64,000 nucleotides of DNA, taken from contig CAVOLQ010000003.1 in NCBI GenBank assembly GCA_963696875.1, positions 310,001 through 374,000 on the forward strand, written 5' to 3'. The DNA comes from Albibacterium sp963696875 (lineage in GTDB: Bacteria > Bacteroidota > Bacteroidia > Sphingobacteriales > Sphingobacteriaceae). The first letter of the stretch is position 1; every line of letters starts with the position of its first letter. Shown piece after piece: positions 36,627 to 46,203 of the stretch. Both the position numbers and the translations under genes were made by a program. The notes below the pieces were generated by a model. It was not told the origin of the DNA. It worked only from the letters and a program-made list of their open reading frames with translations, and made no database searches.

Positions 36627-37764
36627 GTCCTTATGGATCATTACATTAGTGCTTTTTGCTGTTAGCAGCTGTAAGCAGAAAGTGGATCTTAGCGACTCCC
36701 ATGAGGATCCTTATGTTCTCGAAATAGACAGCAGTTTAGCTGTTTTATTAAAGCCAACGAACCGGGAGGTGATTTCTTCAGTTCCAACTGTTACAGCAGA
36801 AAGTGGTGCAAAGTTGTTTTCAGTGGAAGTCCCAGGTCAAATCACTTACGATTCTAGAAATCAAACTGATCTCGCAGCTAGGGTAAGTGGGAGGATTGAA
36901 CGTTTGTATGTTAAATATAACTATCAGCCCATAAAAAAAGGGCAGCTCATTATGGAAATTTACTCTCCAGATCTCGCCGCTGCACAACGTGAGCTTTTGC
37001 TGATTTCTGGCTCGGATGGCAAAAGTAATTTATTGCAAAGTGCAAAGCAGAGGTTACTTTTATTGGGAATGTCAGCTGCACAGATTGATACAGTGCTAAG
37101 GACAGGAAAGGTAAATTACAGCATCCCTGTATTTAGTAATGCATCTGGATTTATTATAGAAAAATCTATTTCGTCAAATAGTAATAAGTTGATCTTTAAC
37201 AATAATGGTGATGAAATGTCAATGAATGCTTCAGATATATTACTGAAAGAAGGGCAATATGTAAATGCCGGACAAGCCTTATTTTCTATTTATAAAATGG
37301 GAAGCTTATTGGCCGAATTTTCTATTCAACCTCAATTTTCGCAGTATGTAAAGGCGGGAACGAGTTTATTAATTCAGTTGAACGATTCTCAAAATATGAT
37401 TAAAGAAAAAATAGGATTGATAGAACCAACTCTTAAAAATGGCGAGAGCTTTTCTTTAGCTAGGGTTTATTTAAAGGATACAAGTCTGCATCCCGGACAA
37501 TTGGTAAAGGCCTATGTTCCGATTATGATTGATGAAGGATGGTGGCTACCAAAAGAATCAGTGTGGCAATCTGGAATCAATTCTATTGTGTTTAAAAAGG
37601 AGAACGGTGTTTTTGTTCCGAAAAACATTAAAACCGCAATTACAATGAATGGAAGTGTGCAAATCATGGAAGATATCAGCAGTTGGGAGATCGCTTCTAA
37701 CGCTTATTATTTAGTAGATAGCGAAAGTTTTATACGACCTCAACCTATAAAAGAAACTGAATGA
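36604..37764 (+). CDS. RND periplasmic adaptor (CusB-like), first copy
   Basis: About 386 residues from the ATG at 36604. Lipobox AVSSC marks a lipoprotein. The barrel-sandwich entry (VPGQITYDSRNQTDLAARVSGRIERLYVKYNYQPIKKGQLIMEIYSPDLAAAQRELLL) and the later KEGQYVNAGQALFSIYKMGSLLAEFSI are characteristic of CusB-type membrane fusion proteins. It links the inner-membrane pump to TolC. It ends overlapping the second adaptor by four bases (ATGA). Confidence 0.87.
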   Translation: MKKKSIVRSLWIITLVLFAVSSCKQKVDLSDSHEDPYVLEIDSSLAVLLKPTNREVISSVPTVTAESGAKLFSVEVPGQITYDSRNQTDLAARVSGRIERLYVKYNYQPIKKGQLIMEIYSPDLAAAQRELLLISGSDGKSNLLQSAKQRLLLLGMSAAQIDTVLRTGKVNYSIPVFSNASGFIIEKSISSNSNKLIFNNNGDEMSMNASDILLKEGQYVNAGQALFSIYKMGSLLAEFSIQPQFSQYVKAGTSLLIQLNDSQNMIKEKIGLIEPTLKNGESFSLARVYLKDTSLHPGQLVKAYVPIMIDEGWWLPKESVWQSGINSIVFKKENGVFVPKNIKTAITMNGSVQIMEDISSWEIASNAYYLVDSESFIRPQPIKETE

Positions 37765-38978
37765 AACAGAAACAATTTTTAAGAATAGTTAGCTTGCTGG
37801 TATTAGTACCCATATTATTGTTTTCAGCCTGTACAAGCGTTGAAAAGCATGGACATGAAGGAGAAGAAATTACTCAGACCTATACTTGCCCAATGCACCC
37901 TCAAATCGTGCAGAACAAACCCGGCGTTTGTCCAATTTGCTCAATGGACTTGGTTCCTTTTGATAAATCAAGTGAGGGCGACGCTTTAGTGATTACTGTA
38001 ACCCGACAAGCCTTATCCAATATATCCGTCATAAGCATTGGCACAGATTCCTTAACGAATAATAAGATATTAAATGGCCGTTTAACAATAAATCCTGAAC
38101 AAACGAAGCATATCTCAAGTCGAGTAACAGGCAGAATTGATCAGCTGTATGTTCGTGAGCTAGGCATTCCGGTTCATAAAGGCCAACCTCTCTATAAAAT
38201 TTATTCGGAACAACTGGCGGTTTTACAACAAGAATATTTATTGACACTTGCACAGGTTCAACAGTTTCCAAATGATACAAAATTTAAACAGATTGAGGAG
38301 GCTGCTAAGCAAAAGCTGATTCTTTACAACCAATCGCCAGCACAAATACAAGACTTGGCAAACCATAAAAAGGTAAATGCCAACGTAACCTTTTTTGCAC
38401 CTGAAAGTGGAATAATAGCAGAATTGTTTATTACCGAGGGACAATATGTAGAGGAAGGAAGCCCGATTTTACGCTTGGAGAATTATGGAAGCTTATGGGT
38501 CGAAGCCGATTTGTATCCCGACGAAGCTGCAAATGTGAAAATTGGTCAAAAGGTAAAAGTTGTCATCCCCGGATGGGAAAATGAGCCGCAAATGTTGAAG
38601 ATTCAATTTGTAAATCCTTCTTTTCAGTCAGGCAGTCAGCTTGTTCAAATCCGCGGAAGTATTCTTAATCCAAATGGACAATGGCAATCCGGACAACAGG
38701 CAACTATTTTTCTTCCTATAAAGAGTGAAGGAAATGTACTTAATTTACCTGTAGATGCCGTAATCCGGACAGGAGGAGGCACACATGTTTGGGTAGAAAC
38801 TGAAAAGAATACTTTTGAGCCGCGAAAAGTGACTACAGGTATCGAAAACTTCAACGAAGTAGAGATTATTGAAGGCTTAACCCTGGGTGATAGGGTAGTA
38901 GTAACAGGAGTATATTTACTTAACAGTGAGTATGTTTTGAAAAAAGGAAGTGACCCAGTGGTTGGTCATTCCCATTAA
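37761..38978 (+). CDS. cusB: RND periplasmic adaptor with heavy-metal-binding domain, second copy
   Basis: 405 residues, lipoprotein (LLFSAC). The N-terminal heavy-metal-binding domain YTCPMHPQIVQNKPGVCPICSMDL (CxMHP ... CPxCxM) is followed by the adaptor core (SRVTGRIDQLYVRELGIPVHKGQPLYKIYSEQLAVLQQEYL; EGQYVEEGSPILRLENYGSLWVEADLY). A histidine lies at the very end (GHSH). It hands captured Cu/Ag to the pump. Two adaptor genes in one operon is unusual relative to enterobacterial cusCFBA but seen in Bacteroidetes; one may replace the CusF chaperone. Confidence 0.88.
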   Translation: MKQKQFLRIVSLLVLVPILLFSACTSVEKHGHEGEEITQTYTCPMHPQIVQNKPGVCPICSMDLVPFDKSSEGDALVITVTRQALSNISVISIGTDSLTNNKILNGRLTINPEQTKHISSRVTGRIDQLYVRELGIPVHKGQPLYKIYSEQLAVLQQEYLLTLAQVQQFPNDTKFKQIEEAAKQKLILYNQSPAQIQDLANHKKVNANVTFFAPESGIIAELFITEGQYVEEGSPILRLENYGSLWVEADLYPDEAANVKIGQKVKVVIPGWENEPQMLKIQFVNPSFQSGSQLVQIRGSILNPNGQWQSGQQATIFLPIKSEGNVLNLPVDAVIRTGGGTHVWVETEKNTFEPRKVTTGIENFNEVEIIEGLTLGDRVVVTGVYLLNSEYVLKKGSDPVVGHSH

Positions 38979-39051
38979 TTTAACCTTAATATCTTTTATA
39001 TATCAACACATTAAAATACAACAAATAAATATATACTCTTAAATAAATACA

Positions 39052-39590
39052 ATGAAAACGTCAATTTTAGTATCATTAACTATTGCAAGCTCTCTATTCA
39101 TCGCTGCTTGTGGAAATAATAGTAAGTCTGTAAATGAAATAGATAAAACTAATGAAGTGAAAACAGAATCGATTTCTCAAGAAGCTGTTGAATTGAATGA
39201 CCCAGTTTTAAATGCTGTTTATCAAGAATACCTTAATTTGAACCTAGCTTTAGTCAACGGGAATGAAGAAGAGGCAATGATTGCCGCCAATACTTTAGAG
39301 CTGGGCGCAAAAGAATTAGCAAACGGTGCAACTATCGCTTCTAGTGCTTCCAAAATTACTGAGGCGCCAACTCTAAACGAAAAAGGGAACTCTTTTCTGA
39401 CTTAAGCAATTCCTTAATCCCTCTAGTAAAAGCTTCTGGTCTTAAAAGTGGAGAGTTGTATATCGATTATTGCCCAATGGCTTTAAATAACGAAGGAGCT
39501 TACTGGTTGAGCAGTGAAAAAGGGATTAAAAATCCTTATTTCGGAGATAGCATGCTTACCTGTGGCGAAACAAAAGAGACAATAATTTAA
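39052..39590 (+). pseudogene. DUF3347 domain lipoprotein, frameshifted
   Basis: The frame from 39052 encodes a lipoprotein (SLFIAACGNN) with DUF3347 start VLNAVYQEYLNLNLALVNGNEEEAMIAANTLE, and stops at 39403-39405. The continuation FSDLSNSLIPLVKASGLKSGELYIDYCPMALNNEGAYWLSSEKGIKNPYFG lies in another frame up to TAA at 39588-39590. One base missing from the A-run at 39380-39384 would restore about 179 residues. The YCPMA and CG residues are the putative metal site. DUF3347 proteins accompany CusB-type adaptors and are thought to bind copper. Confidence 0.85.
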
Positions 39591-39607
39591 AAAATAGTCT
39601 TTGCTTT

Positions 39608-39643
39608 CATAGCCCCATAATATATTCAATATATGGGGCTATG
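39608..39643. terminator. Bidirectional terminator hairpin
   Basis: CATAGCCCCATA (39608-39619) pairs perfectly with TATGGGGCTATG (39632-39643) around an AT-rich loop, and TTTTAT follows. It lies between the convergent DUF3347 and SRPBCC genes. Confidence 0.75.
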
Positions 39644-39645
39644 TT

Positions 39646-40074
39646 TTATATTTGAGATGATTCTACATATTTTTTAAAGTTGTCTAATATCGCTTGCCAG
39701 CCGTCTTTCTGCATTTCAAGTGAATTGGTATTTTCAGCCTCAAAGGTTTCAGATATTTTTGTAGTACCACTTCCATCTAAGAAAGATATTTCCACCTTTC
39801 GGCCGTCCCCCATTGTATATGAAATAAGTTCATTTTTTTTCACTTCATCATATACTCCTCCAAAATCAAATCCATATTTGCCGTCTTTAGATTCCATTCT
39901 AGAAAGAAATTTCCCGCCCTTTTTTAGATCGTTTTCTGCAAAAGGCGTATGCCAATCATCAGATGCATTATTCCATTTTTTGATATGTGTAGGATCAGTC
40001 CAATACCTCCATACTTTGTCTACCGGTACTTGGATTGTATTTTCTACCGTAATCGTTTTTTTGTCTATTCCCAT
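39646..40074 (-). CDS. SRPBCC (AHSA1-like) domain protein, paralogue of 11986
   Basis: 142 residues with VENTIQVPVDKVWRYWTDPTHIKKWN, RMESKDGKYGFDFGGVYDEV and a closing MQKDGWQAILDNFKKYVES. It is clearly paralogous to the protein at 11986-12408 (shared RMEAKDG/RMESKDG, FGFDFEG/YGFDFGG and QGWQAIL/DGWQAIL patterns). It is inserted between copper genes on the opposite strand, so it may be a bystander. Role unknown. Confidence 0.85.
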   Translation of the reverse strand: MGIDKKTITVENTIQVPVDKVWRYWTDPTHIKKWNNASDDWHTPFAENDLKKGGKFLSRMESKDGKYGFDFGGVYDEVKKNELISYTMGDGRKVEISFLDGSGTTKISETFEAENTNSLEMQKDGWQAILDNFKKYVESSQI

Positions 40075-40232
40075 TGTTTAAACTTTAACTATAAATATAT
40101 TGAATAATTGGAAATCACCAGTATTTCTTGGTTATAATCAGTAAACTAATTATTAGGGATAATAGTTTTATTCTTTTATTGATCAATTAAAAACATGAAT
40201 GAATGCAAGACCCCGAGGACTGATATTTTTTG

Positions 40233-40240
40233 TAAATTTG
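40233..40240 (+). promoter_or_regulatory. Candidate -7 box for the AraC regulator gene
   Basis: TAAATTTG matches TAnnTTTG, 24 bases ahead of the ATG at 40264. No good -33 element is seen. Confidence 0.35.
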
Positions 40241-40263
40241 TATATTATTGCTTAAATTAAGAA

Positions 40264-40839
40264 ATGACAGAACTACACATAAAAAATATGGTATGCGATC
40301 GTTGCATTTTTGTTGTGCGGAATGAATTTAATAAGCTAGGATTTGAGCCAACTGAGGTTGGGTTTGGAACGGTCAAACTTAAAGAGAAATTAGATAATAA
40401 GGATAGGTCAAAGATATCAGAAATCTTAATAGCACATGGTTTTGAGCTACTCGACAGTGATAACTCCCGTTTAATCGAACGTATAAAAAACATTATTATA
40501 AGTAAAATTCACCATTCGGAAAGTGTAGATATAAAAGTAAATTGGTCCATACTATTGGCTGAGGAATTAAACCAAGACTATCATTTCTTAAGTTCATTAT
40601 TCTCCTCAGTAGAAGGAATTACGCTTGAGCAATATATTATTCGCCAAAAAATAGAACGTGTAAAAGAACTATTGTTTTACGGTGAATTGACCCTTAGTGA
40701 AATCTCTTATAGATTAGGTTATAGCAGTGTACAGCACCTTTCAACTCAATTTAAAAAAATTACTGGACAGACCCCCACACAATTTAAGGTTTCAAAAGAT
40801 CTTGAAAATAAAAGAAGACCACTTGATTCTATCATTTAG
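40264..40839 (+). CDS. AraC-type regulator with HMA-like N-terminus
   Basis: 191 residues. The C-terminal half is an AraC double helix-turn-helix (LAEELNQDYHFLSSLFSSVEGITLEQYIIRQKIERVKELL; LTLSEISYRLGYSSVQHLSTQFKKITGQTPTQFK). The first 70 residues look like a heavy-metal-associated ferredoxin-fold (ELHIKNMVCDRCIFVVRNEFNKLGF), with a CDRC pair in the MxCxxC position. A metal-sensing AraC regulator of the following copA cluster is the obvious hypothesis, since no CueR/CsoR is nearby. Regulator identity is sure, metal sensing is inferred. Confidence 0.85.
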   Translation: MTELHIKNMVCDRCIFVVRNEFNKLGFEPTEVGFGTVKLKEKLDNKDRSKISEILIAHGFELLDSDNSRLIERIKNIIISKIHHSESVDIKVNWSILLAEELNQDYHFLSSLFSSVEGITLEQYIIRQKIERVKELLFYGELTLSEISYRLGYSSVQHLSTQFKKITGQTPTQFKVSKDLENKRRPLDSII

Positions 40840-40932
40840 GAATTTATAAAAACGATTTTACACCAGTAAATATATAAAAGTCTTCCAGATTTGTATAAAG
40901 GTTCCCTTTGTATATTGACGATATTTGTATAA

Positions 40933-41400
40933 ATGTTAGATATACAAATGAAAGACAACAATCAAAAGCCAGTTTCTAAACGATATGAGTTGGTGCCTAT
41001 TGGAAAAGCGCTATGGAATGCAAAATGTGTCCGTTGTCGGAAAGGAAACATGTTCATCCCGGGTATGATGAGCCAAAAGATGTATGTGCGTTGCCCGCAT
41101 TGCGATTTGTTTTTTGAAAGGCATCCAGGTTACTTTTGGGTATCCATGTTTGTGAGTTACGCAATGGGAGTTGCAGAGATAGTCGCCATAGGTGTCGCAA
41201 CATTTGTACTCTCTGGTGGATCAGAAAACGTCTACCTATATTTAGGAATAATAATAGCTGCTATTGTATTATTGGCCCCTTTTAATTTTAGGTATTCGAG
41301 AGTTTTGCACATGTATTTCTTTGATCCTGGACTGAAGTATCAACCTGAATTCTCAAGAAAAGTAGCTGAAGAACCCGCCGTTTTTATTAATTCAAAATAA
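40933..41400 (+). CDS. DUF983 membrane protein
   Basis: 155 residues (or from the second ATG at 40948). A zinc-ribbon-like N-part, CVRCRKGNMF and CPHCDLFFERHPGYFW, is followed by two transmembrane helices (VSYAMGVAEIVAIGVATFVL; LGIIIAAIVLLAPFNFRYSRV). This matches DUF983. It lies two bases before copA and is presumably co-transcribed; function unknown, perhaps metal handling. Confidence 0.82.
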   Translation: MLDIQMKDNNQKPVSKRYELVPIGKALWNAKCVRCRKGNMFIPGMMSQKMYVRCPHCDLFFERHPGYFWVSMFVSYAMGVAEIVAIGVATFVLSGGSENVYLYLGIIIAAIVLLAPFNFRYSRVLHMYFFDPGLKYQPEFSRKVAEEPAVFINSK

Positions 41401-41402
41401 TT

Positions 41403-43636
41403 ATGGAAACACAGATATTAAATCAACCAACGCGAAAATCCTTTCCAATTACCGGAATGAGCTGTGCTTCTTGTGCTACCAGCGTAGAATCAAGTTTAAA
41501 GTCAGCTCCAGGCGTAATAGATGCGGGGGTTAATTACGCAAATGAAAGCGCATGGGCGGAGTTTGATGATGAACTTACAAATCTTGATCAGCTCCAAAAA
41601 GTCGTTCAGTCCATTGGTTATGATTTGATACTTGATGCTGAAGATCCTATGCAGCAGCAAGAGGAAATGCAATTGAAGCATTATAATGAGGTTAAACAAA
41701 GAACCCTTTGGGCTTCGATTTTTGCATTACCAGTATTTTTAATAGGAATGTTTTTTATGAACCTTCCTTATGGGAATTTAATATCCATGGTGCTTACTGC
41801 GCCGGTTCTGTTCTCGTTTGGACGAAGCTTTTTTTCAATGCATGGAAGCAGGCCAAGCACGGAAAAGCTAATATGGACACTCTAGTGGCATTAAGTACAG
41901 GAATTGCGTTCACTTTTAGCGTTTTTAATACATTTTACCCCGAATTTTGGGAAAGAAGAGGCTTAGAAGCACATGTATATTATGAAGCCGCGGCGGTAAT
42001 AATCGCTTTCATATCCTTAGGTAAATTGCTTGAGGAAAGAGCGAAATCGAATACTTCGACAGCAATTAAAAAGCTAATGGGGCTTCAGCCAAAAACGGTT
42101 CGCATTGTAGTCAACGAGCGTGAAAAGGAGGTCCCTATAGCACAGGTATTACCAGGGCACATAGTTATCGTTAGACCTGGAGAAAAGATTCCAGTTGACG
42201 GAACTGTGGTAGAAGGATCGTCATATATTGATGAAAGTATGATCAGTGGTGAACCCATCCCCGTATTAAAGGAAAGTAATGATGCAGTGTTTGCAGGTAC
42301 TGTCAATCAAAAAGGAAGCTTTCGTTTCAATGCTGAAAAAGTTGGGCGCGATACCTTGCTTTCCCATATCATAAAAATGGTACAAGAAGCACAGGGAAGC
42401 AAGGCCCCTGTACAAAAACTAGTCGATAAAATCTCGGGAATTTTTGTGCCAATTGTTATTGGAATCGCCATACTTACTTTCTTTACCTGGATAATTATAG
42501 GAGGTGATAACGCATTTACCTATGCGTTACTCACGACAGTAACAGTATTAGTTATTGCATGTCCATGTGCATTGGGACTAGCTACTCCCACCGCCATTAT
42601 GGTCGGAATTGGAAAGGGAGCCGATAACAATATTTTGATAAAAGACGTGGAAAGCTTAGAATTAGGCTATAAGGTGAATGCCTTAATCTTGGACAAAACA
42701 GGTACTATTACTGTAGGAAAACCAAAGGTAACAGCTATCGAATGGGATACTGAGGTATCCATGCAGGAGTTTCTCAAACAAATTCTTTATAGTTTAGAGA
42801 TACAATCTGAACATCCTTTAGCAGAAGCCGTCGTGAAGGCACTATGTGAGGAGCAGGTTAATGGGGTAGGATCAATCTCTTTTGAAAGTCTTACAGCACA
42901 AGGGATAAAAGGCGAATACCGAGATCGGTTTTACTATGTCGGCAATAAAAAGCTTATGATTGAGAATAAAATCCAATTGGGCGAATCCCTCCGCGAAAAG
43001 GCGAAATCATTTCAGAAGAAAGCCAATACTGTCGTTTATTTTTCTGATTCGGAAAGGGTACTAGCGGTAGTTGCCATTGCAGATCAAGTAAAAAATACTT
43101 CCAAGAAAGCAGTGAGTCAATTGCAAAACATGGGTATTGACGTGTATATGCTTACGGGCGATAACCCCCAGACAGCTGCTACTGTAGCGCAGGAAGTAGG
43201 CATAGCTCATTATCAAGCAGAAGTACTTCCTACTGAGAAAGCGGAATTTGTAAAAGAGCTTCAAAGCCAAGGAAAAGTAGTTGCGATGGTAGGGGATGGA
43301 ATTAATGACTCACAGGCACTAGCGCAGGCAGATGTAAGTATCGCAATGGGCCGAGGTTCAGATATTGCCATGGATGTTGCTAAAATGACCCTTATTACTT
43401 CCGATCTTCAATCCATACCAAAGGCTCTTAACTTATCAAAGAAAACCGTACGAACCGTTCGCCAAAATCTCTTTTGGGCATTTATATATAACATTATCGG
43501 AATCCCTCTAGCTGCAGGTGTATTGTATGCCTATAATGGATTCTTACTAGACCCAATGATAGCGGGTGCAGCAATGGCATTGAGTTCTGTTTCGGTGGTT
43601 GGCAACAGCTTAAGACTGAAATCAGCAAAGCTTTAA
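41403..43636 (+). pseudogene. copA: P1B-1 Cu+-exporting ATPase CopA, -1 frameshift
   Basis: The first frame (41403-41885) holds an HMA domain with GMSCASC (Cys21, Cys24) and the first helices, and breaks at the T7 run 41829-41835. Adding one T joins GRSFF to NAWKQAKHGKANMDTLVALSTG in the other frame, which runs to 43636. The rest is complete: GEPIPV phosphatase region, CPCALGLATP copper-site helix, DKTGTIT phosphorylation site, SEHPLAEA and GDGINDS. The complete product would be about 744 residues. It pumps Cu+ out of the cytoplasm. As written it is non-functional; a homopolymer error is plausible. Confidence 0.9.
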
Positions 43637-43683
43637 GCATTAAAACAAACCAATTTTTTTCAAATTAATAATTAAAAATCGAA

Positions 43684-43890
43684 ATGGATACATTAAAATT
43701 TAAAACAACTCTTAAATGTGATGGCTGTCTAACCAAAGTAACCCCTAGTTTAAATAAAATAGCAGGGGAAGGAAATTGGAAGGTGGATCTTCAGAATACA
43801 CCTAAAATCTTGACCGTAACCACAGCAGTTTCTGATAACGAAATAGAAAATGCATTCCAAGAGAGCGGTTTCCAAGCGGAAAGAATATAA
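43684..43890 (+). CDS. copZ: CopZ-like HMA copper chaperone
   Basis: 68 residues with LKCDGCLTKVTPSLNKIAG and a second half LTVTTAVSDNEIENAFQESGFQ, a heavy-metal-associated ferredoxin-like fold. The metal motif is CDGC, lacking the usual preceding Met. It follows copA by 47 bases and probably carries Cu+ to the ATPase. Confidence 0.8.
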   Translation: MDTLKFKTTLKCDGCLTKVTPSLNKIAGEGNWKVDLQNTPKILTVTTAVSDNEIENAFQESGFQAERI

Positions 43891-43903
43891 ATTAATTTAC
43901 AAT

Positions 43904-43956
43904 GTCTGCTCCGCCAAACTATTTCTTCAAATGAAATAGTATTTGGCGGAGCAGAC
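43904..43956 (+). terminator. Strong hairpin terminator after the copA-copZ unit
   Basis: GTCTGCTCCGCCAAA pairs perfectly with the arm ending at 43956, and CTATTTC with GAAATAG inside, separated by a two-base bulge; the stem is 22 bp overall. It lies 13 bases after the copZ stop and is followed by TTCTATCTTT. Confidence 0.75.
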
Positions 43957-43959
43957 TTC

Positions 43960-43967
43960 TATCTTTG
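43960..43967 (+). promoter_or_regulatory. Candidate -7 box for topB
   Basis: TATCTTTG fits TAnnTTTG. It begins just after the terminator stem, so the terminator's tail and the promoter overlap. The TTTG at 43942-43945 is closer than normal for a -33 box. Confidence 0.35.
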
Positions 43968-44078
43968 CACATTCTATTTAAAATAACAACCAAAAGCACC
44001 TCAATAATGCCCAGGCACGCTTATGAGAATTTAGCGTTCTCCGTTTTATAAAAATTAACATAAGCTAAAGAATTATTT

Positions 44079-46106
44079 ATGAAAGTAGTTATTGCGGAAA
44101 AACCATCAGTGGCAAGGGATTTAGCACGGGTAATGGGTGCTAAAGAAGTAAATGATGGATATATTTCGGGAAATGGATATGTTTTTACCTATGCTTTCGG
44201 GCATTTGGTTCAACTAAGTACCCCGCAGGCTTATGGCTTTCATTCATGGTCTATTGCTAATCTACCCATCATTCCCTCTACCTTTAAGCTAGAATCAAAA
44301 AAGATTAAACGGGAAGGAAAGCAAATCGATGATGTAGGGGCATTAAAGCAGCTGAATATCATCAAATCCTTGATCGAAAAGGCAGATGAAATCATTGTAG
44401 CTACGGATGCCGGGCGTGAAGGAGAATTGATCTTTCGCAATATCTATTACTTTCTAGGATCAAAAAAATCATTTAAAAGACTCTGGATTTCTAGCCAGAC
44501 AGATAAAGCTATTAAGAAAGGCTTTGCAAGCTTGAAAGACGGCACTGAATATGACAGCTTGTATATGTCGGCACGGTCACGGTCCGAATCGGACTGGTTA
44601 ATCGGTATAAACTCCACACAAGCCATCACGCTTGCCGCAGGAAATAGAGGTCTTCTTTCGCTCGGCCGTGTCCAAACACCAACACTAGCGATGATATGCT
44701 CGCGTTACATCGAAAATAAGTGTTTCAAGCCTCAGGCATTTTATAGAATACAAGCCACATTTGAAAAAGACAATATTAAATTCAAGGCAATTTCTAACCG
44801 CATTGATGAAAAGGAAATCGCTGAAGATACACTAGCAAAAATTAATGTCGGAGTAGAGGCTCTAGTCCTCAAGGTAGAAGGTAAAGAAGTGAAAGAACCG
44901 CCACCTTTGTTATATGACCTAACTAATCTGCAACAAGATGGTAATAAAAAATATGGCTACTCAGCGGATCAGACATTGGGGCTGGCGCAGAGTTTGTACG
45001 AAAGTAAAGTCATTACCTATCCTCGTACAGGAAGTAGATACATTGGAGAAGATGTCTTTGAGCAAGTTGGAGAGCTTTTTCAGCACTTGGCTGATACGGC
45101 AGAAGAAGGGATCGCCAGGATCAGTCGCAATCTTATTGGAGCCAAGCTCAATACCCGCTCGGTCGATGACAAAAAAGTAACGGATCACCACGCTTTGCTC
45201 GTAACGGATGAGAAGCCACCGACTCTATCAACAGATCAGAGAAATATCTACAATATGATTGCCAAGCGTATGGTAGAAAGTTTCTCAGAACAATGTCTAA
45301 AAGACATTACCACGGTCACCATTAATGCGCAAGGAGTAGAGTTAATCACAAAAGGTACCATCATTAAGCAATATGGATGGCGCCTCGCACCTGATCAACT
45401 TGAACAACCCGACGAGGATAAGAAAGACGATGACGATGCGGATAGTGAAAACGCACAATTACCCCAACTCATCGAAAATGAGCTGTTGGAGATCTTGGCG
45501 TTGGAGATGACGGAGAGATTTACTAAAGCGAAGCCTATTCACACGGAGGCGTCTTTGCTGAAAGCAATGGAAACCTCGGGAAAGGAAATTGATGACGATG
45601 AAATGCGTCAGGCTATGCGAGACTGTGGATTAGGCACTCCAGCCACAAGGGCTGCTACTATAGAAACACTTTTTCTGCGCGATTATATCCAACGGCAGAA
45701 AAAGCGGCTAGTTCCTACAGATAAAGGCTTGATGGTTTATAATTTAGTAAAGGATCGAGCAATCGCCAAGGTGGAACTAACGGGTAAATGGGAACAGAAG
45801 CTGGAAGAGATGCGCGATAAAAAGGTGTCGTATGATGTGTTTATGAAGCACATCAAAGATTTTACTGTACGCATTACCAAGGAGCTGTTGCAATTGCAGA
45901 TCAGCTTGCCGAAGGAGCCAGCTGTACCGCTACAGACGATAGTCATTAAATGTCCTAAATGTGCAAACGGTAAGATCATGTTATATGAGAAATTGGCACA
46001 GTGTGATCTATATGCGCGGGGCTGCGATTTTAGAATATGGCGTACTCAGTCTGGTGTATTACTGGAAGAGAAAGAATTGAAAAGGCTACTCGAGATAACA
46101 AAGTAA
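44079..46106 (+). CDS. topB: DNA topoisomerase III
   Basis: 675 residues, type IA. Toprim domain KVVIAEKPSVARDLARVMGA ... ATDAGREGELI, LWISSQTDKAIKKGF, the RVQTPTLAM region, and the catalytic tyrosine Y314 in VITYPRTGSRYI. The C-terminus has one zinc finger (KCPKCANGKIMLYEKLAQCDLYARGCDFR). Such TopB proteins decatenate DNA and are frequent on Bacteroidetes conjugative elements, but no other conjugation gene is visible here. It is enclosed by copper-transport genes on the same strand. Confidence 0.92.
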   Translation: MKVVIAEKPSVARDLARVMGAKEVNDGYISGNGYVFTYAFGHLVQLSTPQAYGFHSWSIANLPIIPSTFKLESKKIKREGKQIDDVGALKQLNIIKSLIEKADEIIVATDAGREGELIFRNIYYFLGSKKSFKRLWISSQTDKAIKKGFASLKDGTEYDSLYMSARSRSESDWLIGINSTQAITLAAGNRGLLSLGRVQTPTLAMICSRYIENKCFKPQAFYRIQATFEKDNIKFKAISNRIDEKEIAEDTLAKINVGVEALVLKVEGKEVKEPPPLLYDLTNLQQDGNKKYGYSADQTLGLAQSLYESKVITYPRTGSRYIGEDVFEQVGELFQHLADTAEEGIARISRNLIGAKLNTRSVDDKKVTDHHALLVTDEKPPTLSTDQRNIYNMIAKRMVESFSEQCLKDITTVTINAQGVELITKGTIIKQYGWRLAPDQLEQPDEDKKDDDDADSENAQLPQLIENELLEILALEMTERFTKAKPIHTEASLLKAMETSGKEIDDDEMRQAMRDCGLGTPATRAATIETLFLRDYIQRQKKRLVPTDKGLMVYNLVKDRAIAKVELTGKWEQKLEEMRDKKVSYDVFMKHIKDFTVRITKELLQLQISLPKEPAVPLQTIVIKCPKCANGKIMLYEKLAQCDLYARGCDFRIWRTQSGVLLEEKELKRLLEITK

Positions 46107-46203
46107 AATATTTTGTATGTTTGATATCTTTTGAATTAACAATTAGTGTATTGGTTAATCAAAATATTCTGAAGCTCGTGGGGTAGCATAATACACATCT
46201 CTA

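Noticed and set aside
43684..43890. copZ-like frame as a fragment of copA
   Set aside because: It has its own start, leader and complete HMA fold, and follows an intact copA stop codon.
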